From: Pisolithus tinctorius
Taxonomy: Eukaryota; Basidiomycota; Agaricomycetes; Boletales; Pisolithaceae
DNA: 64,000 nt
Assembly (NCBI GenBank): GCA_024663395.1
Contig: JANFAH010000045.1
Location: 434,001 to 498,000, forward strand
Direction: 5' to 3'
Position numbers and translations under genes: made by a program. A model generated the notes under the pieces. That model was not told the DNA's origin and did not search any database. It saw only the letters and a program-made list of their open reading frames with translations. Positions 44,776 to 54,071 of this stretch are shown piece by piece (the first letter of the stretch is position 1; each line of letters begins with the position of its first letter).

Positions 44776-45900
44776 CTACTCTACTCCCAGTTTTGCCAGG
44801 GCCTCCAACAGCTGCTCGATGCAGACTTGAAGGCGAAGGTTGGCTGCATGCGCAGCCACGGCCTCAGCCCTGACCATCCCGAGGGCTTGCGAGATATCCG
44901 AGGTGGTCTTGCCATCCAACCCGCCACACACTGGTGCCTTACCCTTGCTGTGCGCATGGGTCTCGACCACCTCCACATCGTCGTCATCATCATCATCATC
45001 AAGGGCCCATTTGGAAGGGCCAGCCTTCGGTGCCTTGGTCAAGCGCGCTGCACCTTGTCAACCCTGCACACATCGGAATGCGGTCGTCACTTACTGATCG
45101 ATGCGCCAGCCTGCGCCCTTTTTCCCGCCCCCTTGCTGGACTTCTCGCAGCCCTGCTTCATCTTCATGCACCAATCGCATGTCTTGCCGCTCGGCCTGAA
45201 GCATGGTGTTCCCTTGACGGAGCAATGTGCGCAGGGTACCGCATGTAGTACCTGCCCTGGGGGGACGGTTACCTTATGCTTCCCGTCATTGTCACTCTCG
45301 GTGATCATCTGTCGAGATTGCTGTGTGGTCATGGTGTCAATAACACTACACCACACGAGTGCAGGTACTTACCTTACAAGCCGGCTGCAGGACCTCCACA
45401 TGCGACATCCTCTCTGTCACTGCTGGCACAGTCGCACCGGTCCCCAGCCCCTCTCCTGCCTCCTGCGCAACCTCCTCCTCCATTTGCACATCCTCATCGC
45501 CGCCCACATGTGCAGCTGCTGCAACCTCCTCCACAGACCACCTCTCGTACGCCTTGTTGGCCTCTGCAATCACAGGCCCATCCGCTGCGTCTATCTTGAC
45601 ATCAATGTCCAGCTCCCACCCACGCTTGACAATGGGGTACACTTCCCCCTGGCAGACAGTCAATGCCGTGGTCCCCAAATGAACTGTGCACTTACTGTCT
45701 TCTCCTCCCATCGGCACATCCACATCACCTTCTCCTCCCACAGCTCTGGCTTGTCATCCAGGAGGCACTTGGCTTCGGCAACGAGGGCTGCAGAAGCTGT
45801 TGCGAACCTTGCCTTCAGAGTGGCCTTCTCTGCTTCGACTGGGTTGGGGGTCACTGCACGAACGAGCTGGGAGAGATGGGGGGCACGGTTGGCAGACATG
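44776..45900 (-). CDS. Antisense accessory gene of element 4 (acidic protein with Cys cluster)
   Basis: Minus-strand exon-like frames in order. The first (from Met near 45,898) is MSANRAPHLSQLVRAVTPNP with a helical stretch (KATLKARFATASAALVAEAKCLLDD). The second (45,741-45,346) is acidic and has MQEEV-type Glu runs. The third (45,356-45,087) has the Cys cluster at 45,147-45,233 (CAHCSVKGTPC then CDWCMKMKQGC, Cx2Cx6Cx7Cx2Cx6C). The fourth (45,042-44,776) carries an Asp8 run and a C-terminal helix (SQALGMVRAEAVAAHAANLRLQVCIEQLLEALAKLG). Junctions are compatible with short introns, which I infer. No internal stop is needed to explain it, so it may be intact. Function is unknown; the cluster could bind zinc and nucleic acid. 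Confidence 0.6.
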
Positions 45901-46172
45901 ATGGAAGTGATAGAAAAGGCAATTGATGAGGGGGAAAGAATCAAATCGATGCGAAGGTTTGAGCCGCACACTAACAATTATATACTTAGCAGCCATGAGG
46001 CGCTTATGTCATCGGTCTGGATGCCTATACATGGCATTCAACGGTCTCCTCACATTCCTCAGCTCCACGCTTGCTTCGCTTCTACACAGAATCATCCAGT
46101 ATTCTCAAACCCTCAGCACCACACCATTGCCATCACCATGCGGCAAGCTATTTATGTCCTCCGTGCCACGTG

Positions 46173-46192
46173 GCTGACCAGGGATGGTCAGC
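46173..46192 (+). other. Conserved stem-loop before the 3' LTR of element 4
   Basis: GCTGACCA, GGGA loop, TGGTCAGC: perfect 8-bp stem. The sister hairpin at 44,019 has TG/CA in place of CA/TG at the stem base next to the loop, a compensatory double change. Confidence 0.75.
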
Positions 46193-46210
46193 ATCTAAGT
46201 CCCCCACAGG

Positions 46211-46864
46211 TGTGAGGAATCTGCATTCCCTGGACGCGTAAGCCCCTATCATTAACCGTTCCATGACTACCATTACGTCCACTCCCCTCTCACGTTCACC
46301 ATCGTTCATGCACTACCTTCCCACACCCTCACTCCCTCTCGTGCAATGCTATACCTGCAGCCACTGTGCTCTGGTTGTTGTTTTTCCTCAGACTCTTTCT
46401 CTTATCACAGTCTCTATTCCTTTAGTGCTTGTAGTATACCCTCAGCCTCTGTTTTGGCCTGTCTTCTGTGTATGCGCTGTCGTGTGGCTTTCCTTTACTG
46501 TACCCTGTCTTACTTAGGTTCTGGGTTTGTCTGGACTATAAAGCCCTGTACTTAGGTACAGAATGATACCTTTTGGCACTCAGAAGGTCACCACAAGTTT
46601 CTTTCCCACTTTGTCTACACCACATGTCTCGCATTCCACCGCGCATGAACTACGTATACTGCTTGCACCGCTCGCATTGCCAGTACTATTCCACGGACCA
46701 TGCCACGCATGCCACGAAACACTACCACTACAAAGCACTGGGTCTCACCTTCTAGTCTTGACAGTCCAGAATCCCTTGGGACGAACATTTCGTTCCCTTC
46801 ATTTTTATTGTTGTTGTCTAAGCCATTTAGCTCGTATTATACAGCTACTTGGACATTTCCTTCA
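46211..46864 (+). repeat. 3' LTR of element 4
   Basis: TGTGAGGAATCTG to ATTTCCTTCA, 654 bp, preceded by a purine/C-rich tract ending CCCCCACAGG. Confidence 0.92.
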
Positions 46865-47377
46865 CCAGTCCTGGCCTTAACCCTTCAACCCAGAAACATG
46901 TTAGCTCGCAAGGCACTGCAAGGCAGTGCCCAGTCAAGTTGTCCCCTCAGTTAGTACCGGGCCAGTGTAACACCCAGCCTGGCACATGTCCTGCCCCAGT
47001 TCCTGGTAATCCCTTGTTCATACTCTTTGCTTGATAAGATTCTTTGTAACACCACTTACCAATCTGTTTACTAATCATCGCTGTACCAGCACAGACCAGT
47101 CTCCGGTGCTATGTTACACTTAGGATACTTCTAGTATTTAAGCCATAGGATATTCTGTTTAGCCTCAGTCTGAAATCAACTTAGTCCACATCTTAACCTG
47201 GTCTCCCTGTTCCTCTGTCTTCTACTTCTCGACCAGACTACGGCCCATGCAAGGGAATAGCACTGTGCCTACAGTTGCTAAGTCCAATAGTCCAGACTTC
47301 TTGATACCTCGTATTATCCTCTGATCCCCAACCAGACTCCAGACCAGCCTTGGACCAGTGAAGACCCAGACTTAACA
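46865..47377 (+). repeat. 3' LTR of element 3, lacking its first ~80 bp
   Basis: Matches 29,938-30,522 from the GGCCTTAACCC motif on and ends CTTAACA followed by GGACC. Confidence 0.9.
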
Positions 47378-47382
47378 GGACC

Positions 47383-47862
47383 ACAGCCTGAGGACAAGCA
47401 ATGTTTCCACCGATGCCAGTTGGCATTTCCCAAGTATCTTGCAGCAGGGTTTAAAGCCATTGGGTTGAGTGTGCTTGAGGGTGAAGTGTTGTTGCAAGCA
47501 ATGAGCATGACTGGAACAAATATGAAGTTACACCTTATGAAACCTGTACCTGAGTATAGCCATGGCCATGGGTACTTACATGTAGGAGTATTTACCATTG
47601 GTTCAGACACATTCTCTGGTTGGATTCCATATTTTTAAATCACATCAATGTATGAAAGTAAACACAATGTTTCAAACTTCAATCATTCAAATCAGTGAAG
47701 AAACAGCAGAGATATGGATTTATGTGTGACAAGCACCAACATCACACTGATGCCAGGTATGTTGCAGTGCAAATTGAATATTGAGCATGCCTTACAAATT
47801 GATGATAAGAAATAGTCCCCTACCTAGACATGCTACTCTTAATGTTTTGACCATATTCAAAC
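47383..47862. other. 3' flank of the GTPase gene
   Basis: This sequence was contiguous with 29,932 before element 3 inserted. A 72-codon plus-strand frame (47,420-47,638, with YLHVGVFTIGSDTFSGWIPYF) is present, but I recognise nothing in it. Confidence 0.4.
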
Positions 47863-50800
47863 TTAATTGGCCTTCAACAGCATGTTTGCTGAAAACACCT
47901 CAGAACAGTAACTCCATAAATAGTGAAAATGTCCACTTACACATGTGATGCTCAGTGGTGATCTTGACAATAGCATCACATAAACCATCCATATCACCTT
48001 TATGGTCATGAAAAGCTGCCTTGACAGCATTTGAAATGGCAGCTTGTATTTTGGACCTGTTGTATTCCTCCACACTCAATGACAAAACCTCCTGCCAAAG
48101 ATGTTGCCCTTGCTGCATTAAAAAGTAAGAATGCTCAGCAACAAGCAAGCATCCTAGACCAGTGAGTATATCTTGTGTAGGCAATGGGAAACACTTACCA
48201 ATGGCATGTTCAGCCATTGACTGGAGACTTGGGAACCTCCCCAACAAAGTGACATCTTTGGGCAGAGCTGGCATTTGGACAGCAGTATTGACTTCAAATT
48301 TTGACTGGTACTCTGTATGTTTGCCTTAGACAAAAAGGGGTATTAGGCCAATGCTTACAAGCTAAGAGTTTTAATGGCACATGTGTGACAAATATGGTCA
48401 AAGTATACATGGATGAGAAATATAGCCAGTTTTGGCTGCTATAGGTTACACACCTCCTGCCATGGAAGAGGTCATACCAAGGGCACCACCACACAACCAT
48501 GATCAGTATATGCATGCAAAAAAGCATGGAACCACTCACATTCTGCCATAAAAGGTGGTTTTGGGAGTCCATAAAATGTAGCAAATATCAGGGGCAACTG
48601 AGTAGAAACACTTACAAGCTACAAGTCATGTGGAACCCAAAGTATGGATGTCAAGGGAATCAGGAAAGATCCAACATTGGATTAAATTCACATACATTCT
48701 GCCATACCATCATCATGAACAGTGCAAGGGATTGCACTGAGCAGACATCCAGCTAAACATGCCATCAAATCACTCACCTCCTGTCATGCCACCAACATGG
48801 AGAGTGCAAGTGAGGCCATTGAGCAGACATCCAGCCAGACATGCCATGAAATCACTCACATGCTGTGCTGCCACCAACATCAAGAGTGCAAGTGAGGCCA
48901 TTGAGCAGACATCCAGCTAAACATGCCATCAAATCACTCACACGCTGTGATGCCACCAACATCAAGAGTGCAAGTGAGGCCATTGAGCAGACATCCAGCT
49001 AAACATGCCATCAAATCACTCACAGGCTGTCATGCCACCAACATCAAGAGTGCAAGTGAGGCCATTGAGCAGACATCCAGCTAAACATGCCATCAAATCA
49101 CTCACAAACTGTCATGCCACCAACATCAAGAGTGCAAGTGAGGCCATTGAGCAGACATCCAGCTAAACATGCCATCAAATCACTCACATGCTGTCATGCC
49201 ACCAACATCAAGAGTGCAAGTGAGGCCATTGAGCAGACATCCAGCTAAACATGCCATCAAATCACTCACAGGCTGTCATGCCACCAACATCAAGAGTGCA
49301 AGTGAGGCCATTGAGCAGACATCCAGCTAAACATGCCATCAAATCACTCACATACTGCCATGCCACCAACATCAAGAGTGCAAGTGAGGCCATTGAGCAG
49401 ACATCCAGCTAAACATGCCATCAAATCACTCACCTCCTGTCATGCCACCAACATCAAGAGTGCAAGTGAGGCCATTGAGCAGACATCCAGCTAAACATGC
49501 CATCAAATCACTCACCCACTGTGATGCCACCAACATCAAGAGTGCAAGTGAGGCCATTGAGCAGACATCCAGCTAAACATGCCATCAAATCACTCACAAA
49601 CTGTCATGCCACCAACATCAAGAGTGCAAGTGAGGCCATTGAGCAGACATCCAGCTAAACATGCCACCAAATCACTCACCCACTGTGATGCCACCAACAT
49701 CAAGAGTGCAAGTGAGACCATTGAGCAGACATCCAGCTAAACATGCCATCAAACCACTCACAAGCTGTCATGCCACCAACATCAAGAGTGCAAGTGAGGC
49801 CATTGAGCAGACATCCAGCTAAACATGCCATCAAATCACTCACATACTGCCATGCCACCAACATCAAGGGCATGAATGACTCTAGTCAGCAAATCCAGCA
49901 TGGCCATGCCATTAATTACTCACACCCTGTTAATACATGCAAGGGAACATAAAATGGGAGTGTCATTCACTCCATATGTTGAAAGAATTTTGACACTTAC
50001 ATCACAATTTGGAAACCATTTCAGCAAGTCACATTCCAATACTTTTGCATCCACCTGCAATCTTCCCTTGAAACCTAGCTCCATTCTGTTTCTCAATGTC
50101 CTTCAGAATATCAGTATCTGCACCAAAACACACTTCCTTACTTACTTGTGCACAGCATATTGAACACATAGTGCAATACTTGACTGCTGTGTTGATATAA
50201 GTAACCTTTGTAAACCTTCCTCATTCAACACATTTGCTGTGCACTGCATCAAAGCACTGCAATCTGCACTGTCTTGATGCATCTCTGCCACCAGAATTTT
50301 CTAGTAGCACCATTTCTGAGTGATGAAATACTCACTCTGAAGTGACACATATCCCTTAGGTGGAAACTTGCACTTGCCAAGCTCCTGTTTTATGTGGTCA
50401 AGCCACTTTTCCAACAGTTCTCCCTGCTTTTCTGCTGCCCTTTCCTTTGCCTCAGCTATGGCAAAACCTTCATCCAGAAGCCCCCTAAGTGCAGGGAGGT
50501 ACAAGGCATCCACTTTGGTCAATAGCACTATCACAGGAACTATGCAGAAGTTTAGTCACATGCAATCCTATCTGTGGCAGTCTTTTTCTTACCATGACCT
50601 GTGTCACATTCATTGAAGAATTTCTGCTCAGCAGCTGTTACTGTCCTGTGGTAGTCTGTCATGGGGATGCAAAACCTACATTCATTTCTTCACTTAGCCT
50701 GTAGTTACTCGCAATGTATTCCTTACCAAATGGCATGGATTCGTTCATTCACCCTCATTGTGGCTCCACGTTCAGCCACAAAGCCCCGCATCTGGTCAAA

Positions 50801-51495
50801 CTGCTGGACGGTACCTGCTTCGAACCCACAGGAGTCATGGAAGACAAAGCGCGGGTTACTCTGAAACACGACCTCTTGCTCGATATTATGGTAGCCACGC
50901 TGAGAGCACTCAGCATTCATATGAATTTCCACGAGTCAACAGGACATCTTACTCCCAAAGTCCCTTGCACGACAACACCATCCATCTGAAATTGTTAGAT
51001 AGGTTTCACCAACCTGATAGGACTATACCTTGTTTCCTTTCCCATCGAAGATCTCTGGCTTTTCTGTAGAGTTGCACACTCTTTGGAGGATGGTGGTTTT
51101 ACCGGCATTTGCTCTGCCCATGACCAGAATTCGAAAGCGCTCTATGTTTTTCATGTATTCTTGAGCCATCTCAGAATTGAGACGGTAAGCAAGTCCAGAA
51201 GACGCAGTTCCTGCGACTCGGCATTAGACAATTTGGATTTCACGAAGAGCGACAATAATACCTTGTGGAGTAGCTTCAATCTGAGGGGGAACTGGATTCG
51301 CCACATCACCAATAAGACCGCTAGCTTCTGTGTTCCGATATTAAGCATGTCATGTTTCGTAGGCTAGAACAATATCACACCTGCAGCCGCAGCTTCAGTT
51401 GCAGCCGGAGCTATATGGCTTGGATCGCTCTGGCTAGCGCGATGCGAATCACTGCCGAGCGACTTGAGCCACTTCTTGATACGACCAGGAGCCAT
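47863..51495 (-). CDS. P-loop GTPase (HSR1/G-domain type) with a train of single-codon exons
   Basis: Start at 51,495 (MAPGRIKKWLKSLGSDSH). Ordinary exons: 51,381-51,495; 51,262-51,327; 51,029-51,210; 50,953-50,994; 50,727-50,899; 50,593-50,675; 50,336-50,539; 50,146-50,284; 50,001-50,085; 47,941-48,304; 47,863-47,888. All have GT-AG borders and sum to 1,479 nt (492 residues). G1 is RILVMGRANAGKTT, the switch/G3 region is FVFHDSCGFEAG, then RIHAIWFCIPM and G4 VIVLLTKVDALY. The C-terminal half is helical (KMHQDSADCSALMQC, LLKWFPNCD, SKFEVNTAVQMPALPK). Key residues are intact, so it looks functional, probably GTP-binding. Between the exons ending at 50,001 and starting at 48,304 lie twenty putative 3-nt exons, which would add 20 residues. 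Role in the cell is unknown; such GTPases are multi-copy in agaricomycetes. Confidence 0.85.
48359..49926 (-). other. Twenty predicted single-codon exons separated by ~80-nt introns
   Basis: Each unit reads, on the minus strand, acceptor AG, three bases, donor GT(A/G)NG(T/C). Exon starts on the plus strand, from 5' to 3' of the gene: 49924, 49844, 49762, 49680, 49598, 49516, 49434, 49352, 49270, 49188, 49106, 49024, 48942, 48860, 48778, 48696, 48616, 48540, 48454, 48359. Codons in order: GGT, TAT, CTT, TGG, TTT, TGG, GAG, TAT, CCT, CAT, TTT, CCT, CGT, CAT, GAG, AAT, CTT, AAT, GAG, CTT. The upstream exon ends GAT|GTAAGT in phase 0 and the downstream exon starts CAG|TCA in phase 0. All codons are sense. 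The alternative is a single 1.7-kb intron containing a minisatellite. Confidence 0.6.
48778..49926. repeat. 82-bp tandem array (14 near-identical units)
   Basis: The unit carries CATGCCACCAACATCAAGAG and GAGCAGACATCCAGCTAAAC. Spacing is exactly 82 bp from 48,778 to 49,844, with one diverged unit on the right (to 49,926) and diverged units on the left. Most variation between units sits in three bases after ACTCAC (ctc, atg, acg, agg, aaa, atg, agg, ata, ctc, cca, aaa, cca, aag, ata). A second cluster lies in the next few bases (ctgtcatg, ctgtgatg, ctgccatg, ctgtgctg). Confidence 0.95.
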
Positions 51496-51681
51496 GTGAA
51501 TGTAAGATACGATTCTGTATACTTCAAAATACGGAGTTTAAGACGTGCGGAGGATCAGCGTGAAGCCCGTCGTCACGGTATTGAGCAAGTCTTTCGATAT
51601 CACGGCGCCTATCTTCCCACTTACGCATGTGCTTATGTAACTCTTTAAGTATCGCTTTGTACCATCATCTGTCCATCTTGG
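51496..51681. promoter_or_regulatory. Short divergent promoter region
   Basis: 186 bp between the GTPase start and the BTB start, transcribed away from each other. No clear TATA box was found. Confidence 0.4.
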
Positions 51682-53060
51682 ATGTCGAGGGGTATGCCAT
51701 TATCCAATGCAATAGCGATCCGAACTTACCAGCACGCCAAGTACTGGTTCGATGATGGTTCCGTTATCGTCACCATCCATCAGACACTCAGCAATCGTGC
51801 ACTGGAGGAAGCCACAGTTCTATTCAAACTACATTCGAGCCTGCTCGCTCGACACTCGACATACTTTGGCCGCGTTCTCAAAGGCCCGGGTACAGACGAA
51901 GGGGAGTCAGTGGAGTTGGATAACTCCCGAATATTAAAGGTGACGGTCCCGCCTGGACTTGGCGTGCGGGTGGCAGAATTCGTGTCATTGCTGGAACATC
52001 TATACCACGATACGTGAGCGTTTTTCCGTGTCTCCGTTGCAACAACCATGGCTCGATATTAGGCACCATATTGACGATTGAACTCCCCCCTTCCTCCTCA
52101 CAGCTCTCTATCCTCAAAGTCTCCATTCAATCATGTCGCTTCGATCCTCCGCGTGTCATCCCCATCCCAACTCGACTTTCCCGGCTTACACGCTCTCGTA
52201 CGAAGCTACTTAGAAGCGATGTTTCCAAGTGGTCCTTTACCGTTTACGCATCCCGATCATCTCGAGGAGGCATTGGCACTGACGACGGCGTATGACATCA
52301 GATCGGTAAGTCCGTCTCCGTCGACTCAACCGTTTTTTAAATACCTGTATTCGGACGGACTCGTGTCTGGATCGGTCCCATCGCGTGAACAACATGACGT
52401 ATTCGTACTGGAAAATAATCGTATTCGTCCTCAGATCCGGAAGGGCATTTATTACAGCCTCGTCACAACAACCGACTTCGAAACAGAAGAGGTAGAGGTA
52501 GGTGTGCAGGGACAAGAACTGAACAAAAGAGAAAACAATCTGGCGAATGGTCAAGATGGCGTCGTCGAAGATTCGAAGACGAGACACGGTGTCCTGTCGC
52601 CTGCAGATGTAGAGAGATGCGGGAAGTTGATGGCTGGGATTGTCGATTATTTCACGCCCATATTGTTCACACCGGTAGGTGCGATCCTTTGTGGGTGTCT
52701 TGTTCGCACCCGAAACCGCCAGTCAGACTGCGGCACGCGATGAATGATTCCCCCTCGCCCTTCCGGATCGAACGCCTTATTCACTATAACCTTTCGCTCA
52801 TGTTTAATACTCTTTTTTCCCAGCCCACAACGCCACATATGGCATGCACAGACGTGTTTGCCGATAAGTGGATGTCACTCGTCATCCCCTCCGCGATCTC
52901 AGATGGTGGGGTATACAAACCTCTCGAGACCCTGGAATTCATAAAGCAGCTCGATTGGGCAGCTGAGGGATTATGTCCTGCCTGTGTGCGGGAGAAAAGG
53001 GAGGAGTGGACAGAGGAGCAGGCCGTGGTGTGGGATAAGGTGGACCGTTGGCTTGGCTAG
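51682..53060 (+). CDS. BTB/POZ domain protein
   Basis: Exons about 51,682-52,015, 52,104-52,305, 52,435-52,673 and 52,825-53,060 have GT-AG borders. The BTB fold is in the first exon: KYWFDDGSVIVTI, then ATVLFKLHSSLLARHSTYFGRVLKGP, followed by FVSLLEHLYHDT. After the first intron comes a helical part (ILRVSSPSQLDFPGLHALVRSYLEAMFP, AYDIRS). Then KGIYYSLVTTTDF and a Cys-containing C-terminal part (CTDVFADKWMSLVIP, GLCPACVREKREEW). This order is common in basidiomycete BTB proteins, which bind partners or act as adaptors; the partner is unknown. The start could instead lie in an upstream exon, as a CAG acceptor precedes KYWFDDG. Confidence 0.82.
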
Positions 53061-54071
53061 TAAGCTGCCCTTGGGACACACCTGACAGCTATCCCATTGT
53101 CGTTGTCATCTCCCGGTTGTGGGTATGGTGTCTTTTCATCCGTCATTTGAGGTTCACCGTCTAGCTTCTGGTAGAACCGTTCCACAGATATATCCAACCG
53201 GTAGGGTCTCCAATCCTCTAAAATTGAATAGTTCTGTGCGGTATACGTTTAGATTCAAGTCGAAATTGTCATCTATCCTCGGTCGCTACCGCTTAAGGTT
53301 TCCGCAGGGTGTCCCGCGTCTCCGTGTCATGGTTAGAGTACTTATACCCAAGTCGTCCCTGTCATGATCACAGACCTACAAATGTACATGTGCTCTCCAT
53401 ACGTGTATTCGAATCAGGCGTCAAGGGTATCTATCAGGCTCGTTCAGTTGATGATTTTTATATGTATCCAAGATTATCGTCGGCACATAATCATTATCGA
53501 TTCATCAACGCAGTAAATTCCTATACGATAGCAACGACAAGATAGCATTGTAGGCATGCGTGAAAAAATGAAAAAAAAAAGAGTTTGTCAATGGGGTACA
53601 GATGTGCAAAGAAACATCAGCATGAAATAGTAAGCCGGGAAAAAAGCCAATTGCATATGTGCAAGTCATAAGGTGCGTGCGTGCGTCGTCATAAGTATTG
53701 CTGGCGTGGTGAGTGAATAGGTCGTTGTAGTGGGGTACCACTGTGTGACGTGTGCAGCGCGTGAACGTGTGTGTGATGGTTGGATTAGAACGTCGTGCTT
53801 GAAATCGAACGACGGTGGTATACAAAGAAGTAACGAAGTTCGCGGGGCTAGTTGCAACCGCGGCGACAAACAAGAGATGCGGGGAGTTTGATGCAGCGGA
53901 AAAGATACCGAGTTGATGGGACAATACCAGGAACATGACCATAAGTAGCGGGCGCTGGCATCGCCATAGACATTAGGAGGAATGCCACGACACGGGCGGT
54001 TGATCGAAGGCGGGCGAGCTAGAATCACTTGGGGCAGGAAGAGATAGGAGGGGAGCAAATCACCGTCACCC
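53061..54071. other. Convergent intergenic region
   Basis: Lies between the 3' ends of the BTB and Skn7-like genes. No gene or repeat beyond short A and GT runs was seen. Confidence 0.6.

Larger units (their letters stand above)
36786..46864 (+). mobile_element. Gypsy element 4 (no chromodomain, FIDD-type RT)
   Basis: Two LTRs of 656 and 654 bp bound gag, protease, pol and an antisense gene. The flanks CGTGA (left) and CCAGT (right) do not match, and the right flank begins inside the 3' LTR of element 3. The insertion was therefore followed by deletion, or the ends come from recombination. Pol is most similar to that of element 1 in this window. Confidence 0.88.
29938..47377 (+). mobile_element. 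Gypsy element 3 (chromodomain type) with nested element 4
   Basis: The 5' LTR starts at 29,938 and a 3' LTR remnant ends at 47,377. The flanking 5-bp duplication GGACC is perfect (29,933-29,937 and 47,378-47,382), so these two ends belong to one insertion although 17.4 kb apart. Inside are gag, pol, an antisense gene remnant split by a small solo LTR, and element 4. The last part of the antisense gene, the polypurine tract and the first ~80 bp of the 3' LTR are missing at the element 4 boundary. Confidence 0.88.

Noticed and set aside
44629..46215. 528-codon open frame on the plus strand
   Set aside because: It lies exactly opposite the antisense accessory gene of element 4, has no recognisable domain and a His/Cys/Leu/Pro-rich composition typical of a shadow of an acidic, Ala-rich coding strand.
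47420..47638. 72-codon plus-strand frame with a protein-like sequence
   Set aside because: Kept only as a note: no start context, no homology I recognise, and it sits in the 3' flank of the GTPase gene.
48778..49926. CRISPR-like array of regularly spaced repeats
   Set aside because: The whole 82-bp unit is repeated directly, with no unique spacers of 25-40 bp, and the locus lies in a eukaryotic intron-rich gene.
49743..50163. Plus-strand frames across the end of the 82-bp array
   Set aside because: They read the intron repeat and the reverse of GTPase exons; the minus strand has the coherent protein.
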